From JAANXG01 sp034520625 (GTDB lineage Bacteria; Pseudomonadota; Gammaproteobacteria; Arenicellales; JAANXG01), in assembly GCA_034520625.1 (NCBI GenBank), contig JAXHNI010000003.1, positions 186,001 through 250,000 of the forward strand: a stretch of DNA of 64,000 nucleotides, in the 5' to 3' direction. The notes under the pieces are model-generated. The model ran no database searches. It had not been told where the DNA came from and saw nothing but the letters and a program-made list of their open reading frames with translations. Shown here in pieces: positions 50,907 to 59,892 of this stretch. Within the stretch, counting starts at the first letter, position 1. The number at the start of each line of letters is the position of its first letter. A program made the position numbers and the translations under genes.

Positions 50907-51658
50907 CGGGCTCGCCTTCCATCCTCATCACCGGCGCTTCCGGCGGCATCGGCCGGGCCGCGGCCATCCAGTGCGCCGGCCGAGGCGCCCGCATCGGCGT
51001 TCATTACAACCGCAACCGGGTGGCGGCGGAGGCGCTTTTGAATGAGCTCGCCGGCGACGGGCACCGCGTTTTCCAGTGTGACATCACTGACCCGGCCGCT
51101 GCGGAACAGTTGATCGCACGGGCCGACGAGGATCTGGGTGGACTGGACGTGCTCGTCAATAATGCCGGTATCTACGAATTCCACAGGCCGGGGGAGGTCG
51201 ACTACCGGATCTGGCGGGAGCGCTGGCAGCGGGTTGTGGACATCAACCTGACCGCGCCGGCCAATCTCAGTTTCTGCGCCGCGACTGTCATGATCCAGCG
51301 CGGTGGAGGACGGATCGTCAATGTCTCGTCCCGGGGCGCGTTCCGCGGCGAGCCGGACATGCCCGGCTACGGCGCGTCCAAGGCCGGGCTGAACGCCATG
51401 GGGCAGTCCCTGGCCCAGGCCCTCGGTTCGCAGGGTATATACGTTTATACCGTGGCGCCCGGCTTCGTGGAGACCGAGATGGCGCGGGAAGTGCTGGAGT
51501 CCCCACAAGGCGACGCCGTCCGCGGCCAGAGCCCCATGGGCCGGGTCGCCGAGCCCGGGGAAGTGGCGAATGCAATTCGCTACCTGGCCCTCGACGCTCC
51601 GGCGTTCATGACCGGGTGCATCATCGACGTCAACGGCGCGTCCTACCTGCGATCGTGA
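50903..51658 (+). CDS. Short-chain dehydrogenase (second of a coupled pair)
   Basis: This 251-residue SDR has LITGASGGIGRAAA, VLVNNAGIYEFHR, the catalytic Ser in NVSSRGAFRG and Tyr in YGASKAGLNAMGQS, and the FabG-like end FVETEMAREV and MGRVAEPGEVANAIRYLALD, FMTGCIIDVNGA. It starts with GTG overlapping the first SDR's stop. The substrate is unknown; two SDRs in one transcript suggest sequential oxidation or reduction of one compound. Confidence 0.88.
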   Translation: MTGSPSILITGASGGIGRAAAIQCAGRGARIGVHYNRNRVAAEALLNELAGDGHRVFQCDITDPAAAEQLIARADEDLGGLDVLVNNAGIYEFHRPGEVDYRIWRERWQRVVDINLTAPANLSFCAATVMIQRGGGRIVNVSSRGAFRGEPDMPGYGASKAGLNAMGQSLAQALGSQGIYVYTVAPGFVETEMAREVLESPQGDAVRGQSPMGRVAEPGEVANAIRYLALDAPAFMTGCIIDVNGASYLRS

Positions 51659-51721
51659 TTGGCAGGCGGGATGCGTGACTATACCTGGTGCGTCCTTAAT
51701 CAACGAAGTGACCGAATCCGT

Positions 51722-52426
51722 TCAGCCCTGATCGCTCAGTTTCAGCGTCGTCAGGCGCCTCTTTTTGAATAACTGTATTTCCTCGTTCATGAGGTTCAAT
51801 GCGGTTTTCCTGAATTGGTCGAACAGACAGGAGTTGTTCCTGATCCACACGTACCGGGAGGACACGATTTCGTAGTCATACCAGGTCACCACACCATCCA
51901 TCCAGTCGTCGTTTCGGAGACAGAGTAGCTGAAACTGGGCGTATCCAGCCGGCAGCACCCAACCTTCAATGGTGGTACTGCCCACAAACACTGAACGTAT
52001 CTGTCTGCCGTCCCGCAGGTGCTCGATTCGGGATTCCTCGGGAGTGATCGTCTCGAATACCGCACTGACGATGCTGTTTTCGGTCTCCAGAGCCGAGTGT
52101 TCCTCCACGACATACGGCTCCGTCTTGATGTCGTCCTCGACGTAGAAGGAAGTCCATTCGCCGTCAAGCGAAGGCACCAGGGATCCGGACAAGCTCTCCA
52201 CCGGTCTGCCCTCAAGAATGTAACGGTCGGAGGTGTGGTCCAGAACGGATGCCAGTTTGTCAAGACTGTGCCGTGAAACGCAGGAACCTGCTTCCGCCCT
52301 GGTCACCGTCGAGGTGCTTACGTCGGCTTCCATCGCCAGCACCTCTTGGGTAAGCCGCTTGCCTCGTCTGTCCTGCTTAAGTAAAGAACCGTCGACTCTC
52401 GCACTATGGTTCATCACATCGACCAT
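51722..52426 (-). CDS. XRE-type transcriptional regulator with C-terminal unknown domain
   Basis: The product of about 234 residues has an XRE helix-turn-helix near residues 20-70 (LTQEVLAMEADVSTSTVTRAE, the recognition helix being STSTVTRAEA), then a beta-rich C-terminal domain of about 150 residues with repeated aromatic residues. The ATG at 52426 is supported by GGAAGGAG upstream; a GTG at 52528 is less likely. The gene faces away from the lipoprotein gene across a 278-bp region with a perfect 15-bp palindrome, which may be its operator. Confidence 0.75.
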   Translation of the reverse strand: MVDVMNHSARVDGSLLKQDRRGKRLTQEVLAMEADVSTSTVTRAEAGSCVSRHSLDKLASVLDHTSDRYILEGRPVESLSGSLVPSLDGEWTSFYVEDDIKTEPYVVEEHSALETENSIVSAVFETITPEESRIEHLRDGRQIRSVFVGSTTIEGWVLPAGYAQFQLLCLRNDDWMDGVVTWYDYEIVSSRYVWIRNNSCLFDQFRKTALNLMNEEIQLFKKRRLTTLKLSDQG

Positions 52427-52531
52427 TTCCCTTCGCTCCTTCCAATCCGGGCGGCCAGACCGATTGCCATCTTCCCGGAGCACACTGTAGATCCGTTCGA
52501 CGCCGCGGTCGGCGGAACTGCTCACCACCGG

Positions 52532-52546
52532 TGACTGATTCAGTCA
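52532..52546. promoter_or_regulatory. 15-bp palindrome, possible operator
   Basis: TGACTGATTCAGTCA has 7-base arms around a central T, and a partial repeat TGACTGATGCTGA follows about 30 bases further. It lies between the regulator and the divergent lipoprotein gene, the usual place for autoregulation. Confidence 0.5.
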
Positions 52547-52704
52547 GTGTATCAAGCATATCGGTCCAGCAGCAATGACTGATGCTGATAAGGCAGACTT
52601 CCGTGGTCTCTGCCACACTGAAATTTGTTCCGCGGCCCAATGTTCAATTGAATCGGCCGGCGCGGATTGAGATCAACTCAAATCAAATTGACGGGGGTGT
52701 AAAG

Positions 52705-53112
52705 ATGTTGAGAAAGATGAGAGTTCTGTTAGTGGCATTTGCTCTGGGAGCATTGGCGAGCGGTTGTGGGGGTGGTAGCAGCAGTGGGGGCGGAGGTGAA
52801 GCCGCCGGTGGGGTCACCGCGGACATGCGTGGAACATGGAACGGTATCATCGGTTCGGCGACGTTCGTCATGACCATCACGGAGGCGACCGGCGGATCCA
52901 GCGCGGGAAGCGTGGAGTTCTCCAATGGAAACGGGGGGCCTATTAGCCTGTCGAAGGAGGGCAACAGTCTTGCAGTCGTCGTGGAATTCGAAAACAGCGA
53001 CTGCGTCGGCCGTTTCAACGGCGCGCTGACTACGGCAAACCGCGCTCAGGGAAACTACGTTGAAAGCGGAAGCACTTGCGGGTTCAGGGGCGACTGGAGC
53101 ATGGAGAGATAG
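52705..53112 (+). CDS. Small lipoprotein
   Basis: The 135-residue product has a lipoprotein signal with lipobox LASGC and a glycine/serine-rich linker (CGGGSSSGGGGEAAGG), then a short domain with strands GTWNGIIGSATFVMTITEA and NSLAVVVEFENSDCVGRFN. Two later cysteines could form a disulfide. I do not know its function. It is divergent from the XRE-type regulator, so it is a likely target. GGGGGTG precedes the ATG at 52705. Confidence 0.82.
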   Translation: MLRKMRVLLVAFALGALASGCGGGSSSGGGGEAAGGVTADMRGTWNGIIGSATFVMTITEATGGSSAGSVEFSNGNGGPISLSKEGNSLAVVVEFENSDCVGRFNGALTTANRAQGNYVESGSTCGFRGDWSMER

Positions 53113-53393
53113 CGTCTTTTCACGATCGTGTATACAGGTCTGCAGGTATCGAACCACAGTCGTCTGGCAGAGACTTCTGGTCGACAAGATCTAATCACCA
53201 GGATTGGTGACTAACCTTGATACGATAAAACGAAAGCATTGCGGGCCGGGCTGACGCCCGGCATGTCGGCCATAAAGGCTGAGCCATGTTGGCCCTGCCG
53301 ACACAACATTCATTGAGTCGGTCGGAATTCGGATGTTCCCAGTTTCCGTTGTATTTACCAAATCAAGGCTAACGCTAATATTTAGGAGGGAGA
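53113..53393. other. Intergenic region with REP-like hairpins
   Basis: GCCGGGCTGACGCCCGGC at about 53251-53268 and TGTCGGC...GCCGACA at about 53265-53302 form consecutive hairpins similar to degenerate REP units. The second gene's ribosome-binding site (AGGAGG) is at the right edge. No gene is visible here. Confidence 0.5.
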
Positions 53394-54008
53394 ATGAAGA
53401 TTAAGATACTTGGTTTCGTGTTGCTGTGTGGTAGTGTTTCCGTGTTCGCGGTCGACGAAATGCCGATTTCCACGGAACTGCCGACTATGGAAAAACCGAC
53501 AAGAGGCGATGTGGGATATGTTTGGGTTGCACGTCACAGCGATGGAAGCCGATATGAACAGGAACTGTTATCTATTGACGACAATGGTCTGAATTGGAAA
53601 GACAACCGAGGTTGTACATGGACACAACCTCGATTCTTCGAGTTCGAGCCGGTAACCGAGTGGGCCAACTGCGCAGGGGGTGTTGAGAAAGGAAGGCAGT
53701 ACATCGATAGCGCGAAAGGGGCTGCGTGGCCATTGAATGACGACACGGAGTTTCATTACCGCTATAGAGGGATAGGGGGTAGCTACAATTGGCGGGGCAC
53801 TCGAAGATGCAAGGTCGATGGCCAGGTTCGTGTCAGTGTTCCTATCGGGGAATACGATACGTACAAAGTTGTGTGCAAGACGCAATGGGACGAGCGTACC
53901 TGGTGGGTTTCTCCGGAGCTTGGAGATGCCGTCGCCTACAAGCGATGGCACGAGAATGATGCGGAACGGCGTTATACATTGGAAGTGATAGAGATAGTAG
54001 ATCAGTGA
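53394..54008 (+). CDS. Exported protein of unknown function
   Basis: The 204-residue protein has a signal peptide (IKILGFVLLCGSVSVFAVD) and no later membrane helix. The mature part is rich in Trp, Tyr and Arg with four cysteines (RGCTWTQPRF, EWANCAGG, TRRCKVDG, YKVVCKT). I recognise no family. Its DNA is clearly poorer in GC than its neighbours, which suggests transfer. AGGAGG precedes the ATG at 53394. It could be a periplasmic protein related to sugar or lipid binding, but that is a guess. Confidence 0.72.
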   Translation: MKIKILGFVLLCGSVSVFAVDEMPISTELPTMEKPTRGDVGYVWVARHSDGSRYEQELLSIDDNGLNWKDNRGCTWTQPRFFEFEPVTEWANCAGGVEKGRQYIDSAKGAAWPLNDDTEFHYRYRGIGGSYNWRGTRRCKVDGQVRVSVPIGEYDTYKVVCKTQWDERTWWVSPELGDAVAYKRWHENDAERRYTLEVIEIVDQ

Positions 54009-54056
54009 TGTCAGCTACCGGGGGGGGCACCTCAGTACTGCGCCCCCAGATTCGAG

Positions 54057-54190
54057 TGAAGCAGGCCCGTGGCCACGTGGTGGTCACCGGCTCGGTAACC
54101 GGTTGCTGGACCCTCGCCGGGCCCAGGTGCTCGGCCACCAAGTGGGAGGTGTCGGCCATCGGCTACGGTCTGCGGGAAGAGAACAATGAA
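54057..54190 (+). pseudogene. Fragment of short-chain dehydrogenase gene
   Basis: These 134 bases copy 50575-50708 of the SDR gene. By hand count there are 14 differences over about 124 aligned bases. The copied part spans the catalytic Ser and YxxxK region, with the Tyr replaced (MYSATK becomes RCSATK), so it cannot be active. It is a stray partial duplication with no start or end of its own. Confidence 0.85.
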
Positions 54191-54199
54191 CCGGAATAA

Positions 54200-54518
54200 G
54201 AACCTTCAATCAGTACGAATGTGCGGGCAGCCGCCGCGTCACATAGAGGGGCTGCGCAATCGCTATGCTGGTGATGGGTTCGCTGGCAAGGCCATCCACA
54301 ATCTGAAGACCCCGCGATAGCCGGCTCGTTATCCGGACGAGTCAGAAGTGCTTGCTGGCGAAGACGCGTCCGGAGTGTGTTTTTGAGCTATCTCTCGAAG
54401 CCAATCGCTTTTTCGTTGCTGCGGAAGTCCAGTGCCCTTTCGAGTTGCCAGGGCCGATGTCAATGTCCGCTATGGGGTGGACTCCGGTCCCTCAGAATCC
54501 AAGGTCCATCAGCAATCG
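54200..54518. other. Degenerate sequence between SDR fragment and IS91 tail
   Basis: No coherent gene is visible over about 320 bases. A short reading near 54236-54320 (IEGLRNRYAGDGFAGKAIHN then stop) could be the end of a lost gene but I do not recognise it. Confidence 0.35.
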
Positions 54519-54690
54519 GCCAGGAGCGGACCTATCACGCGACCAGAACCTGGGCCCGGTGCCTCAAACGCGTGTTTAAGATCGACATCGAAACCTGCCA
54601 GCAGTGCGGTGGCACGGTCAAGGTCTCGTCGCTCCTGCGCCACACTGCGCTCCACGACCACGCTGGTGCACCCGTTTCGTACGGACTGCA
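54519..54690 (+). pseudogene. IS91-family transposase C-terminal remnant
   Basis: The reading frame gives GQERTYHATRTWARCLKRVF then DIETCQQCGGTVKV, which matches the C-terminal zinc-binding end of IS91/IS801-type transposases (WAxxLKRVFxIDIExCxxCGG). The rest of the gene is missing upstream and the sequence decays after the CxxC. Another IS91-like piece is at 61738-61985 on the other strand. Confidence 0.72.
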
Positions 54691-54849
54691 AAATCCTGAC
54701 CGTTCATCTCCAATAAGTCCCTCGTCCGGTGATCCGAGGTCTCTGTACCTCCAATCAATACGCCATTGCTTCGCCTAGCCCGGCCCGAAAGCGCGTTTTC
54801 GTCTGATAGGCACGTGGGTTATTCCATCCGTTTCTGTAACTTCTCGGTT

Positions 54850-56883
54850 TCAGCGGTCGAACAGGCCGCGGATTGTGTCGCCCACGCCTTCGGTGGTCTT
54901 TTCCATGACGTTCTTATCGTCTTCCGCTTTTTCGGCCTCCCGGGGTTCCGCTTGTACCTCGGCCGCGGTTTTGCCGCGGGCGACGCCGCAGGGGTCCTTG
55001 GTGGAAAAGGTTCGATCGAACAAGCCCTTGGCGAGCAGCGACATGCCGCCGGTGGCGATCGCGCCGCCGATGGTGGCCGCGGCCCCAGCCATGCCCTGGG
55101 CGTCCGCGACCGGCTTCGGCTCCGCCAGCGTGCCGCCGAGGGCCACGGCGCCGCTCAGCGATCCGAGGCCGACGCCGATGCCCTCGCGTGCCTTGGGCTT
55201 GACGCGGATGTCCAGCGCCTCGGTCTCGAGATCGATGATTCCGCTGCCGAGGGCGTTGACCTTGTCGGTCTGCAGGGCGATGCCCTTGTCGGCAGTGGCG
55301 AGGCCGTCGGCAATCCGGAAGTTGAGCACGCCGCAGACCAGTTTCGAGGTAGGTTCCTCCTCGGCCAGCGGATTCAGCATCTGGAATGCCGTGAACAGCA
55401 GATCGCCGCCGGCAATGGTGGTCTTGCGGTTCAGCAGTTCGCCGCGGCCGGTTTCGACCCGGAGCTCGCCGTTCAAGGCCGCGGCGATGGCGGCGGGACT
55501 GGCGCCGGCGCCGCGGCCGCGGAAATGCATATCGGTGCGGCCCTCGCGGATAAGGTTCTTCTCGGCGATGGCCGGCAGCTCGCCGGGCAGGATGTCATTG
55601 ATATCGAGCCGGGCGACCATGACGGGGACCTTGCCGGTGGTATTGAATGTGAGCGCACCGTTCAGCCGGCCGCCGGCCAGTTTCGCGGTTAACGGGTCGA
55701 TCTGTAGCCGGTCCTGCGTGAGGACGAGTTGGGTGTCCAGATCCTCCAGGATCGCGCCCCGGGTGGTGAGGCGATCGGCCTTTAATGTGATCTCGGCCTC
55801 GACGGCCTGTAGGCCCGAGACAGAGAACGGCTCGGGCGAGAACACTTTGCCGCCTTTCTTGGTTTCTGCCTTTTCCTCGGGCTGGAACGGCCGCGTATCG
55901 AGGTGTTTGGCATGCAGCTCCGCAGCCACATGGGGTCTGCCTTCGCCCAGGCGCAGCGTCGCCGTGCCGCGGAGATCGGACTCGCCGGCGCGAAGATCGA
56001 GGCCGGTCAGGCGGTACTGATCGTCGGCTGTAACGTCGAGGCGCCCGCTCACACGAACCGGCTCGAGTGGCGGCAGGTCGCGGTCCATGAGCCTGCCAAT
56101 GGCGGCCAGCGAGTTGGCCGTGGCGGTGATATCGAAACCGGTGCCTACGAGCGTTGCGGGCTGGTCGATGGTGCCGTCGAGACTGGCCCGGATTTCATCG
56201 AGGTGGATGTCGAGGTTTACCGCGAACGGCTCGCCGGCGATGAGCCCGCGCAGGGAACCCAGCTCGCCGGTGGCCGCCAGTGTGTGGTCCCGATGGTCGA
56301 CGCGCAGGTCGATCTGCAATGGCTGTCCCGGGCTTTCGACGTACATGCCGAGGTGGTCAATGTCGAACTGCCGGGCGGTTTCGTCGCCGTGGGCGTGGTA
56401 GCGAATCACCGCGTCGGTGATCCGCACCTCGTGGATGTCCAGTGCCGGCAGTTCGCGATCGGCGGGGGCTGCTTCCGCGGCCCGCTCGCCGAGCTGCCAG
56501 TTGCCGCGACCCTCGGGACCGGTTTCCAGATGGATGACCGGGGCGTCCAGCAGTAGCCGGCTGATGACGAGCTCGCGGCGCAGCAGCGGCAGTAGGCTGA
56601 TCTGAACCTCCAGGCGGTCGAGCGCCAGCATGGGCTCCCCACTGCCCCAGCCGGCGTTGCCGAGTGTGACGCCCTCCAGCGCGACGGTCGGTTCCAGGGA
56701 CGGGACCAGACTGATCTCGCCCTCGACGGCAAAGTCGCGGTCGGTCTGGCGCTCCACCAGTTCCACCAGCTCCCCCTTGTACCGGTTGGCGTCGAAGGTG
56801 GCGACAAACACAGCCAGCCCGATCCCGGCGATCAGCACCAGGCCGGCGAGCGACAGCGTAAGGATCCAAATGAGGCGTTTCAT
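54850..56883 (-). CDS. AsmA family protein
   Basis: This 677-residue protein has an N-terminal membrane helix (LIWILTLSLAGLVLIAGIGLAVF) and then the AsmA beta-strand-rich part with NRYKGELVELVERQTDRDF and repeated strands. The C-terminal segment SLSGAVALGGTLAEPKPVAD and GGAIATGGMSLLAKGLFD is the AsmA C-terminal type. AsmA-like proteins carry phospholipids between the membranes. It is the last intact core-like gene before the mobile-element area. Confidence 0.88.
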   Translation of the reverse strand: MKRLIWILTLSLAGLVLIAGIGLAVFVATFDANRYKGELVELVERQTDRDFAVEGEISLVPSLEPTVALEGVTLGNAGWGSGEPMLALDRLEVQISLLPLLRRELVISRLLLDAPVIHLETGPEGRGNWQLGERAAEAAPADRELPALDIHEVRITDAVIRYHAHGDETARQFDIDHLGMYVESPGQPLQIDLRVDHRDHTLAATGELGSLRGLIAGEPFAVNLDIHLDEIRASLDGTIDQPATLVGTGFDITATANSLAAIGRLMDRDLPPLEPVRVSGRLDVTADDQYRLTGLDLRAGESDLRGTATLRLGEGRPHVAAELHAKHLDTRPFQPEEKAETKKGGKVFSPEPFSVSGLQAVEAEITLKADRLTTRGAILEDLDTQLVLTQDRLQIDPLTAKLAGGRLNGALTFNTTGKVPVMVARLDINDILPGELPAIAEKNLIREGRTDMHFRGRGAGASPAAIAAALNGELRVETGRGELLNRKTTIAGGDLLFTAFQMLNPLAEEEPTSKLVCGVLNFRIADGLATADKGIALQTDKVNALGSGIIDLETEALDIRVKPKAREGIGVGLGSLSGAVALGGTLAEPKPVADAQGMAGAAATIGGAIATGGMSLLAKGLFDRTFSTKDPCGVARGKTAAEVQAEPREAEKAEDDKNVMEKTTEGVGDTIRGLFDR

Positions 56884-57349
56884 GAGTGTACGGGGACAGT
56901 ATACCGATTCTGTTTACCGGCATCCGGCGCCGTCCGCGGGTCGGCGCGTCGAGCTTATATCAGGGTTATCAATGTATCTACGCTTTGCTCCGATGAGTGA
57001 CGCTGTGAACGCAAACGCCTTGGCGTGCAGCGGGACCCTGGCGGGCGGCACGCATCGGCTTGCGGCTCGAAACAGCCGGCTGTGCGCGGCCACTTGCCCC
57101 GTACTGTGCCGGGCGACTTGATAAACATAGGGACAGATCTGATTTTTTTCGGCCGATGTCTTCTTCGGGTCTAGGCCGTGTGAAAACTGAGTTTTTACTG
57201 CCTGTGGACGCGATCTCCGCCGCATCATAGCCAAGTTTGGCTCTGTTTGAGCTTCGACACATGTCACTATCGGCCGACGGAATTTATTCGGTGCGGTGCA
57301 CCTGCCTCTAGGAGTGGGAAGTCGATTTCGGGGAAAGAAACGGACGAAT
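56884..57349. other. Intergenic region before transposon area
   Basis: No gene is visible. CATAGGGACAGATCTGATTT near 57127 resembles sequences flanking REP-associated transposases. The stretch from 56970 to 57120 includes decayed ORF-like sequence of no clear kind. Confidence 0.4.
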
Positions 57350-57420
57350 CTATGCTCGTATCGCTTCAATCAGTGGCTTGGGGCCCAATATGTTGATCAC
57401 CCGTTTGAGGTTGTAGGCGG
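57350..57420 (-). pseudogene. IS5-family transposase tail
   Basis: The minus strand reads AYNLKRVINILGPKPLIEAI then stop, close to the C-terminus of IS5/IS1182-type transposases. The piece ends at the left terminus of the IS66 element. Sequence further right in this frame (to about 57485) still reads openly, so the exact junction is not certain. Confidence 0.6.
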
Positions 57421-57492
57421 TAAGCGCTAAATAACCGACACCCTTCCATTCTCCCCGGTCCAGGCCATAGCGTGGTGCCTTTATCTTCGAAG

Positions 57493-57837
57493 ATGTACGA
57501 GACGATGACGGACCAGGAAGCGGGATTGACGGTGAACCAGCGCCGATGGCTGGAACAGATCCGGGAGTGCGAGCGCAGCGGTGAGACGATGAAGGGGTAT
57601 GCCGAGGCGCGGGGCATTCCGGTGACGACGCTGTATTCATGGAAGAAGAAGTTGAAGCAAAAAGGGGTGCTGGCGGACCGGCCGAGCGGGTTTGAGCGCG
57701 TGGTGATCGGCGACGGGGCACGGTCGGCGAATGAATGGCGCGTGGCGCTGCCGAACGGCGTGGAGGTGGCCTGGACGGGGTCGGTGGACGAGCGGTCACT
57801 GGCGGAGGTATTGCATGCGGCGCTGGGTGTTGCCTGA
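57493..57837 (+). CDS. tnpA: IS66 TnpA-like protein
   Basis: The product of 114 residues has the helix-turn-helix form of IS66 TnpA (TVNQRRWLEQIRECERSG, then TTLYSWKKKLKQKG). The frame is intact. ATGs at 57493 and 57505 are both possible starts. Its stop TGA overlaps the ATG of tnpB. It is needed with TnpB for transposition in this family. Confidence 0.82.
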   Translation: MYETMTDQEAGLTVNQRRWLEQIRECERSGETMKGYAEARGIPVTTLYSWKKKLKQKGVLADRPSGFERVVIGDGARSANEWRVALPNGVEVAWTGSVDERSLAEVLHAALGVA

Positions 57838-58092
57838 TGCGCCCGTCGAATGATCTACCGGCTATTCGTGTTTTGCAACCGGCGACGGGACCGCGTACGG
57901 ATCCTGTATTGGGAGCGCAATGGGTTTTGTTTATGGCAAAAGCGCCTGGAACAGGACCGGTTCTGTTGGCCGCGCCGCGGACCGGAGCAGACTCTGACGT
58001 TGACGGGCCAACAGTTGAACTGGCTACTGGATGGCATGGACGTGATGCGCATGAAGGCGCACGAACGGCTGCATTACTCGCGCGTATCGTAA
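57837..58092 (+). pseudogene. tnpB: IS66 TnpB, broken by internal deletion
   Basis: The start reads MRPSNDLPAIRV, the expected TnpB beginning, but then joins out of frame to the normal C-terminal half (FVFCNRRRDRVRILYWERNGF and LNWLLDGMDVMRMK) read from 57850. TnpB is usually near 115 residues; the central part is missing. The missing bases are not a multiple of three, so the deletion also shifts the frame. Confidence 0.82.
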
Positions 58093-58125
58093 GACATCGA
58101 ATCAGTGTTTTGATAAAATGCATGG

Positions 58126-59699
58126 ATGCAATCAGCCGCCAAGCAGCTGCCCGATGATGTAGAGACATTACAGTCTCTTTTGCTTGGCGCCTTTGAACAG
58201 AACGAAGCACTGCGCGAGCAGAACCGGCGCTTTCACGCCCGGGTGGAGACGCTCCAGGAGCAGCTGAACCTGGCCTTGGCCCGGCGCTATGCGGCCAGCA
58301 GCGCGAAGATTCCAGCGGATCAGTTGCGACTGTTCGACGAGGCGGAAGTCGATGCCGGAGCGGCTGACGACGCGCCGGCGGATGACGCCGACACCGTCGA
58401 GGTCGCCGGCTACGCCCGCAAGAAGCGGGGCCGCCGGCCGCTCCCCGATACCTTGCCTCGCCTGGAAGTGGTGCATGAGCTGCCGGAATCTGAGCGAGTC
58501 TGTCCTCATGACGGGACGCCGCTACAGTCCATCGGCGAGAAGGTGTCCGAGCAACTGGATATCGTGCCGGCGACCATCCGGGTAATCCGGCATATCCGCA
58601 AGCAGTACGCCTGCGATTGCGGCCGATGTGTGAAGTCGGCGGCCCTGCCGGCCCAGCCGATTCCGAAGTCGGTGGCATCACCCGGGTTGCTCGCCCATGT
58701 GGCGGTGTCGAAGTACCAGGATGCACTGCCGTTGTACCGCCAGGAGCAGATTCTGCAGCGCATTGGGGTGGATATCCCCCGCGCGAGCCTGGCGAACTGG
58801 ATGATCCGGGCCGGGGCGCTGGTACAGCCGCTGATCAATCTGCTGCGCGACGCGTTGCTGGGCTACGACATCGTGCAGATGGACGAGACCACGGTACAAG
58901 TGCTCAAGGAGCCGGGCAAGCCGGCCCAATCGAAGTCCTATCTGTGGGTGCAGCGCGGCGGGCCGCCGGGTCGGCCGATCGTGCTGTATGACTACGATCC
59001 GTCCCGCAGTGGCCAGGTGCCGGTGCGGTTGTTGGCTGGCTTCTCGGGTTATCTGCAGACCGACGGCTACGAGGGTTACAATGCGGTGGTGCGCGGCACG
59101 GCCGCCATCACGCCGGTGGGTTGCATGGCCCGCGCGCGGCGTCGCTTCAGCGATGCGGTGAAAGCCAAGGGCAAGCAGAACAAGACCGGCATCGCGCCGC
59201 ATGGCTTGTCGTTGATCCAGAAGCTGTACCGGATTGAGAAGCAGGCCAAGGCGCTCGATCCGGCGGCCTGTCGCGACTACCGCCAGACCCATGCCCGGCC
59301 AGTGCTGGACAAGCTGCGCCGCTGGGTGGATACCCACTTGCCCCAGGTGGCGCCGCGGACCGCGACGGGCAAAGCCTTGGGCTATCTCGATGAGCAGTGG
59401 GAGAAGCTGACGCGCTACCTCGACGACGGCCGGCTCGAGATCGACAACAACCTGACCGAGAATGCCATACGGCCGTTTGTGGTGGGCCGGAAGAACTGGC
59501 TGTATCAGCGATACGGTCAAGGGTGTTCACGCCAGCGCCAATCTGTACTCGCTGATCGAAACGGCCAAGGCGAACGGACTCGAGCCCTACGGATATCTGC
59601 GACGGGTGTTTACTGAGCTGCCCAGGGCCGAGACGGTCGAACAGATCGAGGCTTTGCTGCCCGGTAATACCATCGCCGATCACACTCCTGACCGTTGAT
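58126..59699 (+). pseudogene. tnpC: IS66 TnpC transposase with frameshift
   Basis: Most of TnpC is present: N-terminal coiled coil, the zinc-binding part with CPHDGTPL, the DDE core with VQMDETTVQVL and TDGYEGYNAV, and NNLTENAIRPFVVGRKNW. At 59503-59506 one extra base (TATC for expected TTC) shifts the frame; the normal end SDTVKGVHASANLYSLIE is in the next frame to 59699. In the unshifted frame, translation continues to 59616 with a wrong tail of about 30 residues. Confidence 0.85.
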
Positions 59700-59814
59700 C
59701 AAGGACGGCGTTCTCTGAGCGCTTACTGTTTCCGTTCGGACTGGCGGATCGAAGGTCTGCGATTCAGCGTAGAGCAGACGGATTCGAGCTTGGCGGATGC
59801 GGGTCAGGCCTCGT

Positions 59815-59892
59815 TCTCTCTGAGGATTCGTTGAACTGTCCCAACGCCACAGCCCACTTGGTTGGCGATGGCGACCATGCCGGTGCCGTAAA
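59815..59892 (-). pseudogene. Serine recombinase C-terminal remnant
   Basis: On the minus strand the bases read GTGMVAIANQVGCGVGTVQR then ILRENEA and a stop, the C-terminal helix-turn-helix of resolvase/invertase-type serine recombinases. No catalytic part remains. It sits about 90 bases beyond the IS66 right end. Confidence 0.65.

Larger units (their letters stand above)
57420..59726 (+). mobile_element. IS66-family insertion sequence, complete but mutated
   Basis: Left end GTAAGCGCTAAATAACCGAC and right end, read inward, GTAAGCGCTCAGAGAACGCC share 17 of the first 26 bases by hand count, including the IS66 signature GTAAGCG. Between them are tnpA, tnpB and tnpC in the usual order. Expected 8-bp target duplication is absent (TGTAGGCG against TGTTTCCG, five matches). 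tnpB carries an internal deletion and tnpC a one-base insertion, so it is unlikely to move by itself. Confidence 0.8.

Noticed and set aside
57350..58726. A 458-codon minus-strand frame across the IS66 left half
   Set aside because: Only its last residues resemble a transposase tail; the rest is antisense to tnpA, tnpB and tnpC.
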